From: Candidatus Brocadiaceae bacterium
Lineage (GTDB): Bacteria; Planctomycetota; Brocadiia; SM23-32
Assembly (NCBI GenBank): GCA_003551785.1
Contig: PUNP01001036.1
Coordinates: 1-12,954, forward strand
DNA: 12,954 nt
Direction of reading: 5' to 3'
Shown here: in pieces, positions 6,682 through 12,954 of the stretch
Layout of the letters: the number at the start of each line of letters is the position of its first letter
Numbering within the stretch: position 1 is the first letter of the stretch
Notes under the pieces: generated by a model
The model's input: the letters and a program-made list of their open reading frames with translations, nothing else
Told to the model about the DNA's origin: nothing
The model's database searches: none
Made by a program: the position numbers and the translations under genes

Positions 6682-8588
6682 AGACGAAGGATCCTTCCGG
6701 TATGACACCTTTACAGCAGCTTGTTGCAGTCTCCGAACGGGCCCATCGATTGGTGGAGGATGCCGGCAACTGTTTCAGGGAAGTTGTCGAGCCGGCGTTG
6801 GCCGAAGAATCCATTCGCCGAATTACTCCCGAGGCTCTGAGTCCTGAACAGCGTGAGTATGCTCAAATGATATTCGACAACAACGTTTTCCCCGTTATTT
6901 CCCCGATGGCTATTTATGATACCGACCATTTTCCGCTGGTCAAGAACCTTTCCCTGAACCTTTTCGTGCGTCTGAGCCCTGCTTCGGGCAAAGGGTTGAA
7001 ACGCAACGCCAATATCCCGCTGGGGGCCGCTCTGCCGCGTTTTATCGCCCTTCCCAATCCCGAGGGCTATAGCTATCTTTTGCTGGAAGACCTTGTCCGC
7101 GTCTTTATCGACCGGCTTTTCCCCGGTGAGAGAATCTTGGAAAGTATTCTGTTCCGTATAACACGCAATGCTGATATGGCTGTCAGGGAGGACAGATCGC
7201 CCGATCTGCTGGAGGGGATGCGTGAAATTCTTGATGCAAGACGTTCCAGCGATTGTGTGCGCTTACAGATAGAGGACGGTGCAACAAAAACCGCGGAAAA
7301 ATTTTTGAAACGTGCTATGTCCATCCATGATCGTTATATCTATAGAACTTCGGGCCCTTTACAATTCTCCGATTTTATGGAGCATGCGACGATGGATGGT
7401 TTTGATCATTTAAGGTATGAACCGTGGCCGCCATTGCACTGTCCCGACATTGATTCCCGAAACAACATATTCGACGAAATAGCGGAGAAGGATATACTCC
7501 TGTCACACCCGTATGAACAATTCGAACCGGTTGTTCGTATGATTCAAGAAGCGGCTGAAGACCCCAATGTGGTTGCTATTAAACAGATACTTTACAGAAC
7601 AAGTAAAAACAGCCCGATTGTTAACGCTTTGCAACAAGCGGCTCAGAACGGGAAGTATGTAACCGCCATTGTCGAACTGAAGGCTCGTTTCGATGAAGCG
7701 CAGAATATTAAATGGGCTCGCCGGCTTGAAGAGGCCGGAGTTCAGGTTATCTACGGGGTGAAAGGATTCAAAACCCACGCCAAACTATGTATCATCGTGC
7801 GAAAAGAAGATGTCGGGATCGTTCGTTATCTTCACTTCGGGACGGGTAATTATAACGAGCAAACAGCAAAGCTTTACAGCGATATCGGTTACCTCACATG
7901 CGATGAGGACCTGGCAGCCGATGCGTCCACCTTCTTCAATGCTGTCACCGGATTTTCCGACCCGCCCGATTATTTGAAACTTGCCGCGGCCCCCATGGGG
8001 TTAAGGGAGCGGATACTGGAGCTTATCGAAGGGGAAACTATGCGCAGCCGGCAGGGGCATAAGGCACTGATCATGGCGAAAATGAATTCTCTCCTGGACC
8101 CACAAATTATTCAGGCATTGTACAAAGCCTCCAGTGCAGGAGTCAGTGTGCTTCTAAATGTAAGGGGGATATGTACTCTGCGGCCCGGGATAAAAAATCT
8201 GAGCGAAAATATCAGGGTCGTCAGCATCGTTGACCGTTTTCTGGAACACAGCCGTATTTATTACTTCCGACATGGGGGCAATGAACAAGTTCTTATCTCC
8301 AGCGCCGATATGATGCCCCGCAATCTTGACAAAAGAATTGAACTGCTCATACCTGTCGATGACAGGTATTGCCGCCAAAAACTCGTGCAAATTTTGGAAA
8401 CATATTTTGAGGATAACGTGAAAAGTTCCCAACTGTTACCCGATGGACGATATGAAAGGCTCACCGGCAAAAAAGAACGCGTTCGGGCTCAATGTGCCCT
8501 TTACAAGCAAATAATGGAGGTTATCGAAGAGAAGAGAAGGCAGCATCGCACCTTTTTCGAACCTCATAAAGCTCCGAATACGGCATGA
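6573..8588 (+). CDS. ppk: Polyphosphate kinase (PPK1), missing its N-terminal ~29 residues
   Basis: PPK1 reversibly transfers ATP gamma-phosphate to polyphosphate. Homology begins with 'PLMERIKFLAI' and 'SNLDEFFMVRV' and then runs full length: N, head and two phospholipase-D-like C domains. The autophosphorylated histidine is H402 in 'GFKTHAKL', with the second histidine H421 in 'LHFGTGNYNE'; their 19-residue spacing matches E. coli H435/H454. The nucleotide-contacting Asn is N16. Compared with E. coli PPK, the protein starts at the equivalent of residue 30, so the usual opening (NRELSWLxFNxRVL) is absent. That opening is found in no frame upstream. In-frame codons before TTG 6573 still read like PPK (EAQNTT), showing the true frame enters from within ppx at about 6555. 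The usable starts are TTG 6573 or ATG 6582, neither with a convincing ribosome site. A deletion or assembly error at the ppx/ppk joint is the simplest explanation; activity is uncertain. Confidence 0.9.
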   Translation: MPLMERIKFLAICDSNLDEFFMVRVGGLQILHNQKVKTKDPSGMTPLQQLVAVSERAHRLVEDAGNCFREVVEPALAEESIRRITPEALSPEQREYAQMIFDNNVFPVISPMAIYDTDHFPLVKNLSLNLFVRLSPASGKGLKRNANIPLGAALPRFIALPNPEGYSYLLLEDLVRVFIDRLFPGERILESILFRITRNADMAVREDRSPDLLEGMREILDARRSSDCVRLQIEDGATKTAEKFLKRAMSIHDRYIYRTSGPLQFSDFMEHATMDGFDHLRYEPWPPLHCPDIDSRNNIFDEIAEKDILLSHPYEQFEPVVRMIQEAAEDPNVVAIKQILYRTSKNSPIVNALQQAAQNGKYVTAIVELKARFDEAQNIKWARRLEEAGVQVIYGVKGFKTHAKLCIIVRKEDVGIVRYLHFGTGNYNEQTAKLYSDIGYLTCDEDLAADASTFFNAVTGFSDPPDYLKLAAAPMGLRERILELIEGETMRSRQGHKALIMAKMNSLLDPQIIQALYKASSAGVSVLLNVRGICTLRPGIKNLSENIRVVSIVDRFLEHSRIYYFRHGGNEQVLISSADMMPRNLDKRIELLIPVDDRYCRQKLVQILETYFEDNVKSSQLLPDGRYERLTGKKERVRAQCALYKQIMEVIEEKRRQHRTFFEPHKAPNTA

Positions 8589-8621
8589 CCGGGAGGAATC
8601 GGAAAAGGGAAAGAAAAAAAA

Positions 8622-8640
8622 TCCAAATCCTCAGTCAACC
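8622..8640. repeat. Solitary degenerate MITE terminus (E)
   Basis: AAATCCTCAGTCAACC (8625-8640) matches the MITE left-end consensus GTAAATCCTCAGTGAACC except for CC in place of the first GT and one further base. It lies 34 bases after the ppk stop. No matching right end or target duplication is evident, so it may be the remnant of a decayed or deleted copy. The stop codon of the small minus-strand ORF (8644-8646) lies just beside it. Confidence 0.45.
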
Positions 8641-8643
8641 ACC

Positions 8644-8953
8644 TCACGTCAGTCGGCTCCCCCAAGTTCTCCAGTAATGACAAAACTCATCCGAAGCGTT
8701 TTTGGCTGCACCTCCCAATAGGCGTTTAAGACCGGAATCCGCTCGTCGGCGCAGTTGCGCCTGGCGGTCGTGAATCAGCACATCAAGGGCTTCCATTTCA
8801 CTTTTCAGCGAAAGCAACGCCTCATCATGCAATGTTTCGTAAGTATTCACTGAACCACGTCAAAGCATCCCCACCGGCACAGGGCACGGTGGGGATGACA
8901 CGGTGTTCACTGAGGATTTACAATGTTTCATTCTTTTCCAACCAATATCCCAT
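8644..8953 (-). pseudogene. Small unknown gene interrupted by MITE copy D
   Basis: On the minus strand an open frame ends at 8644 and is now open only from a GTG at 8850, a codon that belongs to the inserted element. Removing copy D and one target duplication (8831-8921) joins the frame without a break to ATG 8953, giving 72 residues that begin MGYWLEKNETLHDEALLSLK. The interior is helical and charged ('SLKSEMEALDVLIHDRQAQL') with a C-terminal 'FCHYWRTWG'. I do not recognise the family. The 91-bp insertion shifts the frame. A TATAAT/TTGTGC pair upstream (8975-9004, minus strand) supports an original gene. It is convergent with ppk. It may instead be a chance open frame, so confidence is modest. 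Confidence 0.4.
8839..8921. mobile_element. MITE-like element (copy D), 83 bp with perfect 8-bp target duplication
   Basis: The left end is GTAAGTATTCACTGAACC (8839-8856) and the right end GTTCACTGAGGATTTAC (8905-8921). It is flanked on both sides by AATGTTTC (8831-8838 and 8922-8929). Between the ends is one hairpin with an 11-bp perfect stem (8866-8876 with 8887-8897) and a 10-base loop. The central 22 bases (8871-8892) are identical to the core found twice in copy C. This is the smallest and cleanest copy and defines the minimal element: two termini plus one hairpin. Confidence 0.8.
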
Positions 8954-8974
8954 AAGAAATTCCGTTTTTCTGTC

Positions 8975-9004
8975 ATTATAGGTGATTACGACTCGTTTGC
9001 ACAA
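8975..9004 (-). promoter_or_regulatory. Candidate sigma-70-type promoter, minus strand
   Basis: Read on the minus strand, TTGTGC (8999-9004) and TATAAT (8975-8980) are separated by 18 bases. It would drive the interrupted small gene whose reconstructed ATG is at 8953, 22 bases downstream of the -10 box. Confidence 0.35.
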
Positions 9005-9114
9005 TCTCAGCATTAGCAAAGATTAACGCAGAGCTTATATGTTAATAAATAAGTCGGGCAATTGCACATCATCTTAATTTAACACCGATTACATAAAAAA
9101 GCAACAAAAAAGCC

Positions 9115-9120
9115 TATAAT
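9115..9120 (+). promoter_or_regulatory. Candidate -10 box for the PHP-glycosyltransferase gene
   Basis: TATAAT lies 45 bases before ATG 9160. The best -35 (TTACAT, 9089-9094) is 20 bases away, which is too far for a strong promoter, so an activator or another sigma factor may be involved. Confidence 0.25.
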
Positions 9121-9159
9121 AATGATATAACACTACAAGTAATCGGAGGTTTTAAGCAA

Positions 9160-11562
9160 ATGAAAGTTGATCTTCATATCCACAGTCGTTTTTCCGATCG
9201 TCCGTCTGAATGGTTCCTGCGACGCATCGGAGCGCCGGAGTCGTTTGTTGAGCCACAAGACGTTTACAAAATCTGCCGCAAACGTGGCATGGATTTTGTT
9301 ACGGTGACTGATCACAACAGCATCGAAGGAGCTTTGAGTATCGCCCATCTGCCGGGGACCTTCCTTTCATCGGAAATAACCACATATTTCCCAGAAGATG
9401 GATGTAAAATCCATTGCCTCACGTATGGTTTTTCCGAGTCACAATTCAAAGAAATCCAAAAGATGCGAGAGAATATATATGATTTACACGCCTACCTGAA
9501 CGACAATAATATCGTGCATTCCATCGCACACCCGCTTTACCAGGTGAGTGGGCATCTCAGCGCAGATCATATGGAAAAATTAGTGCTTCTATTTAAACGC
9601 TTCGAACTGCGAAACGGTGCACGGCATGATCGGGCGGCGGCTGCAGCACAGATGCTGTTGAATAACTTAACACCTTCGATAATAACATCTATGGCAGAAA
9701 GACAAGGGGTGGAGCCGTTCGGCCCGCGCCCCTGGGAGAAATTTTATACCGGTGGCAGTGACGATCATTCCGGGGTATACGCGGGTGTCGCTTATACTGA
9801 GATACCGTACGCCGAAACACAGGATGACTTGGTGGCTCACTTGCGTGCCGGGCGGCACAGTTGCGGCGGGACATGCGGGTCGAGCCTGCGCCTTGCCCAC
9901 AGCCTGTACCATATTGCTTATCAATATTATACGCATATATTATCGAGCAATGGTGGCGATCAGTCGGTTCTATCCGAACTTCTGAAACGTATAACCGACG
10001 CGGGATGTTATAATCAACACATATCCGGGTCCAAAAGCCGCCTGCGCTCGATAGGTCACCGCGCGGTGCGACGCTACCGAATGAAGCGGTTGAGTCCGAT
10101 AGAGCGTGAATTGGTCGAAGCACTTTCAAATCTGACGCACGACGAGAATGCGGAAGCTGGTAATGCAGAACCCATGGAACGGGAACGTCAGGTATATGAA
10201 TTGGCACAGCAGGTGGGACAAAAGCTGGGGTTCGTCTTCACACGTCAATTTTTTAATTTTGCCAAGGAAGGACGGATGCTTGAGAGTGTTCAGGCTCTGG
10301 CTTCACTTGCCCCGGTTGGGTTGAGCCTGGCACCCTATTTTACAGCATTCAGCTCCCAGAACAGCGACAGACCCCTCCTCAAAGAATTAATCCGACGTTA
10401 TCCTTTTATCGACAAAAGCCTCGGCTGCGGCAGTCAATCTGTCTGGCTGACCGATACTTTCAGCGATGTCAACGGTGTGGCTTTTTCCATAAAAACCATC
10501 GCCGCCCATCTGAGCCGTCGCGGCCGACCGGTTCAGGTCGTTACTTGTCTGGAAGAAGCGGTGGAAAGTAAAGGGGTGGATATTGTGAACTTTAAACCAC
10601 TGGGCATTTTCCCCGTTCCGGAATACGAAGAAATGAAAGTTGCTTTTCCGCCGTTTTTAAATATCATCGAACATTTCGAGCGCAGTAATGTCGGGGAAAT
10701 CATTATTTCCACCCCCGGCCCGCTCGGCCTTGTTGGGTTAACGGCTGCCAGACTGCTCGGGCTGCGCAAGGTCGGTATCTATCATACGGATATACCGGGA
10801 TATGTGAAGTGTCTGACTGATGATGATAATTTAGAGCAATTGGCCTGGCGTTGCATGCGATGGTTTTATGGCGCTATGGATAAGGTATATGTTCCGAGCC
10901 GCCATTACATGGACCTCCTCGCCGAAAACGGGATCGAGAAGTCAAAACTGGAACGGCTTCCACGAGGAGTTGACACAAACCACTTTTCTCCGCAGAAACG
11001 GAGCCGGGATTCCATGCGTGCTTATGGATGCAACGGCGGCTTGAAATATCTGTATGTCGGTCGCATATCACGCGAGAAGAACCTTGAAATCCTGCTCAAA
11101 GCTTTTCAGGGATTGTCTGCTCGCACAGAGAAAAAATTTGATTTAATACTGACGGGAGACGGCCCTGACCGACGTGATTTGGAAGAACGGTATGGTGGGG
11201 ATAATGTGGTATTTACGGGCTTTCTTCACGGCGATGAACTGGCCCGGATATATGCATCGGCGGATGTCTTTGTCTTTCCATCCGCCACCGATACATTCGG
11301 CAATGTTGTGCTTGAGGCACAGGCTTCCGGTTTACCGGTTATCGTAGCGGATAAGGGCGGCCCACCGGAGATCATTAAACGGCAGCGCTCGGGTATTGTC
11401 GTAAAGGCCGGGGATATTGAAGAATTGGCCGGAGCGATGAAGGCTATGATGGACGACGCCGGGTTGAGGGCCGATTTATCACAACGTGCCCTGTTAACCG
11501 CCCGCGATTACAATTGGGATGTTGCACTTGAAAATTTCATTCCGCAACCAGCCCATAATTGA
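9160..11562 (+). CDS. PHP phosphoesterase - GT4 glycosyltransferase fusion
   Basis: This is a two-enzyme fusion. Residues 1-210 are a PHP domain with its metal ligands in place: H6 and H8 (DLHIHS), D51-H52 (TDHNS), E72, H85, H124 (IAHPLY), and D201/D202-H203 (GGSDDHSG). Residues about 230-425 are a mostly helical linker of unknown role. Residues about 425-790 are a GT-B glycosyltransferase of family GT4: 'TDTFSDVNGVAFSI', the acceptor-side 'GIYHTDIPGY', 'LPRGVDTNHFSP', the donor-side 'LYVGRISREKNL', and 'ATDTFGNVVLEAQASGLPV', where the usual E-x7-E motif has Asp in first place, as is common among lipid glycosyltransferases of the PimB/SqdX/Agt type. There are no membrane helices or signal peptide. 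GGAGG (9145-9149) sits 10 bases before the ATG, so the start is firm. A plausible job is glycolipid synthesis with the PHP part removing a phosphate from the acceptor or a by-product; substrates are unknown. Confidence 0.85.
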   Translation: MKVDLHIHSRFSDRPSEWFLRRIGAPESFVEPQDVYKICRKRGMDFVTVTDHNSIEGALSIAHLPGTFLSSEITTYFPEDGCKIHCLTYGFSESQFKEIQKMRENIYDLHAYLNDNNIVHSIAHPLYQVSGHLSADHMEKLVLLFKRFELRNGARHDRAAAAAQMLLNNLTPSIITSMAERQGVEPFGPRPWEKFYTGGSDDHSGVYAGVAYTEIPYAETQDDLVAHLRAGRHSCGGTCGSSLRLAHSLYHIAYQYYTHILSSNGGDQSVLSELLKRITDAGCYNQHISGSKSRLRSIGHRAVRRYRMKRLSPIERELVEALSNLTHDENAEAGNAEPMERERQVYELAQQVGQKLGFVFTRQFFNFAKEGRMLESVQALASLAPVGLSLAPYFTAFSSQNSDRPLLKELIRRYPFIDKSLGCGSQSVWLTDTFSDVNGVAFSIKTIAAHLSRRGRPVQVVTCLEEAVESKGVDIVNFKPLGIFPVPEYEEMKVAFPPFLNIIEHFERSNVGEIIISTPGPLGLVGLTAARLLGLRKVGIYHTDIPGYVKCLTDDDNLEQLAWRCMRWFYGAMDKVYVPSRHYMDLLAENGIEKSKLERLPRGVDTNHFSPQKRSRDSMRAYGCNGGLKYLYVGRISREKNLEILLKAFQGLSARTEKKFDLILTGDGPDRRDLEERYGGDNVVFTGFLHGDELARIYASADVFVFPSATDTFGNVVLEAQASGLPVIVADKGGPPEIIKRQRSGIVVKAGDIEELAGAMKAMMDDAGLRADLSQRALLTARDYNWDVALENFIPQPAHN

Positions 11563-11670
11563 ACTCTACCAATTTAACCGGTATTTAATCCTTCCAAAAT
11601 AAACCCCTAATATCGATGAATTACAATTTGCATAATCGTTAAGTGTATATTCGAAAACTCTTATTTTTTG

Positions 11671-11684
11671 GAGGCGAAAAGATG
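11671..11684 (+). promoter_or_regulatory. Ribosome binding site fixing the PhnD-like start at 11682
   Basis: GGAGG (11670-11674) lies 7 bases before ATG 11682. An upstream in-frame GTG (11643) has no such site and would place 13 residues before the signal peptide, so it is rejected as the start. Confidence 0.7.
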
Positions 11685-12476
11685 AAAGCGAAGTTTTTGA
11701 TGTTGATGATGTTTGTCGGTGTGATTGCGATGGCGTTTTGCGGCTGTTCCAAGCAATCTGATGATCTGGTTTGGGTTTGGTATCCTAATGAATCAACTCC
11801 TGAAAGAGCGGCATCGAGAGCCGCAATTATTGAAGCAGTGGCGGAGGCGACGGGACGGAACGTGAGGGAACAATTGACAACAGACTATTCAATCGCAATT
11901 GAGTCCATTGTCCATGGCAATGCCGCTCTGTCATGGTTGGGCGGCCAGGGTTACGTGATGGCCAATCATAGAGAACCCGCCATCGAGGCTTTGCTTGTTC
12001 ACAGTGACATTGATGGAGGTCTCGATGAAGCAAAGTATTATGCCATGCTGGGTGTGAGAAAGAAAAACGGCGGTGATTATGTAGTGAACGGTGAATATAG
12101 CCTGGAGCCGTTCAGACAAAAGAGTTTTTCTTTTGTCTCGAACAGTTCCACTTCAGGGTTCGTCGTTCCCTCAAGTATCCTGTCCCAGCACTTTAACGTT
12201 GAACCCGATCAGCTTTTAGAAGGCGGACGCAATAGAGTTTTTTCCGAAGTGCATTTCGGTGGAAGTCACCAGGGGGCTTTGCTCAATGTGCTTGAGGACA
12301 GAACTGACATCGGCGCCTTCTGTAATACTTGCATAGCCCATTACATAAGTTTCACCCAGGGAGATTTTTTAAATCCTGCTCCCGGCGATGTGTTCAGAAT
12401 AAACAACGATGCTACGGCGCCTTTTGATCGCTTCGCGGGTGAAGAAATAACAGACGAGATTTATGAAGATGCCTGA
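11682..12476 (+). CDS. phnD: PhnD-type phosphonate/phosphate-binding lipoprotein, C-terminally short
   Basis: This is the substrate-binding component of a phosphate, phosphite or phosphonate ABC importer, anchored outside the inner membrane. The signal peptide is MKAKFLMLMMF...AMAFCGCSK; the lipobox cysteine is probably the second Cys of FCGC (a weak but acceptable lipobox). PhnD hallmarks follow: 'AALSWLGGQGYVMA', the ligand-binding 'SNSSTSGFVVPSSIL', 'FGGSHQGALLNVLEDRTDIGAF' and 'APFDRFAGEEIT'. In family members the last block continues into a strand and a further 60-80 residues that complete the first lobe. Here the protein stops after 'DEIYEDA', giving 264 residues instead of about 320-340. 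It may therefore be non-functional, or a deletion joint. No transporter ATPase or permease gene is in the window. A terminator follows at 12492-12527. Confidence 0.8.
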   Translation: MKAKFLMLMMFVGVIAMAFCGCSKQSDDLVWVWYPNESTPERAASRAAIIEAVAEATGRNVREQLTTDYSIAIESIVHGNAALSWLGGQGYVMANHREPAIEALLVHSDIDGGLDEAKYYAMLGVRKKNGGDYVVNGEYSLEPFRQKSFSFVSNSSTSGFVVPSSILSQHFNVEPDQLLEGGRNRVFSEVHFGGSHQGALLNVLEDRTDIGAFCNTCIAHYISFTQGDFLNPAPGDVFRINNDATAPFDRFAGEEITDEIYEDA

Positions 12477-12491
12477 AATGCCCTGATATGC

Positions 12492-12527
12492 CCCTGGTAT
12501 GCTTTTTTAAAGCATAATAGGGTTTTT
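12492..12527 (+). terminator. Likely Rho-independent terminator after the PhnD-like gene
   Basis: The perfect 7-bp stem ATGCTTT/AAAGCAT (12499-12505 with 12509-12515, loop TTT) is extended by CCCT/AGGG (12492-12495 with 12519-12522) across a 3x3 internal loop. TTTTT (12523-12527) follows. It lies 15 bases past the stop codon. Confidence 0.5.
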
Positions 12528-12844
12528 CTGGAAATAGAAAAATCGGGGGAACCTAAGTTAGAAAAAAACTTGAGAAACGCGGATTCCAACATGATACATC
12601 TGAAGGTGCCCCTATTTGCAGATGGATTATCGACGGCCTTCAGGTAGATATTATGCCGACGAACGCAGAAATTTTGGCATTTGCCAATCAGTGGCATGAG
12701 AAAGCACGGTATCGCCGAGCGGAGCTGGCTCATAGAATGGGTGTTTGCGAGGCATTTATATCTCGCATCTTTTCGGAATATCAGAATTTCACCTTGAAAA
12801 CGCAGGCTAAGCTCGAAGTTGCTTTGGGGATTAAAATTATGTAG
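12522..12844 (+). pseudogene. Broken nucleotidyltransferase (AbiEii-like) fragment joined to an XRE-type HTH
   Basis: Three pieces are visible. First, a frame from about 12522 reads 'VFLEIEKSGEPKLEKNLRN', like the interior of AbiEii-type nucleotidyltransferase proteins. Second, after one missing base near 12579-12581, the next frame continues with 'GFQHDTSEGAPICRWIIDG', then 'VDIMPTNAEILAFANQW', the family's best conserved block. Third, from about 12694 the same frame becomes a helix-turn-helix: 'AELAHRMGVCEAFISRIF', then 'QNFTLKTQAKLEVALGIKI', ending at TAG 12842-12844. No start codon or ribosome site precedes the first piece. ATG 12653 (63 residues) lies inside the conserved block and would give a chimeric peptide with an intact-looking HTH. 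Such genes often occur as toxin-antitoxin or defence pairs. I read this as decay plus a deletion that fused the two genes. Confidence 0.6.
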
Positions 12845-12954
12845 CATACTAATGCTATTGCGTTGAGTTGGATATAGGCTTATAATTAGTTCAAAAGGAT
12901 TTTGAGGTTTACTATTTAATCGAGCATACTTCCACTTTCGCAAAGAGATATGCA

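Larger units (their letters stand above)
8930..9159. other. Intergenic region upstream of the PHP-glycosyltransferase gene
   Basis: These 230 AT-rich bases hold a plausible minus-strand promoter (8975-9004) and a TATAAT at 9115-9120 that could serve the plus-strand gene at 9160. No terminator, operator or convincing Pho box was seen. Confidence 0.4.

Noticed and set aside
8622..8921. A single larger MITE spanning terminus E to the right end of D
   Set aside because: The perfect AATGTTTC duplication brackets 8839-8921 exactly, which makes D an independent insertion; E shows no matching duplication.
9689..10207. 172-residue minus-strand open frame
   Set aside because: It lies opposite the PHP-GT4 gene with a low-complexity composition; a shadow.
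12461..12943. 160-residue minus-strand open frame
   Set aside because: It is antisense to the PhnD end, terminator and nucleotidyltransferase/HTH remnant. It has no recognisable domain and no good ribosome site, while the plus strand shows clear family blocks.
1..12954. CRISPR arrays, tRNA or rRNA genes
   Set aside because: I saw no regularly spaced direct repeats with unique spacers and no cloverleaf or rRNA-like stretches; the repeats present are MITEs and hairpins.

Overview
The window reads as accessory chromosome from a Gram-negative-type, probably uncultivated bacterium. It has membrane sensor proteins, a lipoprotein signal and intergenic regions packed with small transposon-derived repeats. 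I cannot name the phylum safely. The repeat style and the PHP-glycosyltransferase fusion would fit a PVC-group or deltaproteobacterial-type genome, but that is a weak impression.

Layout, left to right: (1) the right end of a MITE-like element, then a 7TM-PAS-GGDEF diguanylate cyclase (175-1782); (2) a 213-bp MITE with an 8-bp target duplication (1814-2026), then a PhoR-type sensor histidine kinase (2087-3901); (3) a 295-bp MITE built from nested long inverted repeats (3928-4222); (4) an apparent operon of a ROK sugar kinase with an unusual Lys/Cys-rich N-terminus (4391-5536), an exopolyphosphatase ppx (TTG start, 5554) and a polyphosphate kinase ppk (to 8588); (5) a repeat-rich gap with the remains of a small minus-strand gene interrupted by an 83-bp MITE with a perfect 8-bp target duplication; (6) an 800-residue protein joining a PHP phosphoesterase to a GT4 glycosyltransferase (9160-11562); (7) a short PhnD-type phosphonate/phosphate-binding lipoprotein (11682-12476) with a likely terminator; (8) a nucleotidyltransferase fragment carrying a one-base frameshift and joined to an XRE-like helix-turn-helix (about 12522-12844).

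The common thread is phosphorus: a PhoR-type sensor, polyphosphate synthesis and breakdown beside a sugar kinase, a PhnD-type binding protein, and a phosphoesterase-glycosyltransferase fusion that could belong to phosphate-sparing lipid remodelling. This is an inference from gene content. No PhoB, Pst or Phn transporter genes are present in the window.

The second theme is genome erosion. The four MITE copies share termini of the form GTAA...TCAGTGAACC, and two have perfect 8-bp target duplications, which resembles IS66-family ends. Three gene ends also look like deletion joints: ppx/ppk at about 6553-6573, the PhnD C-terminus, and the nucleotidyltransferase-HTH chimera. Each could be real or an assembly artefact.
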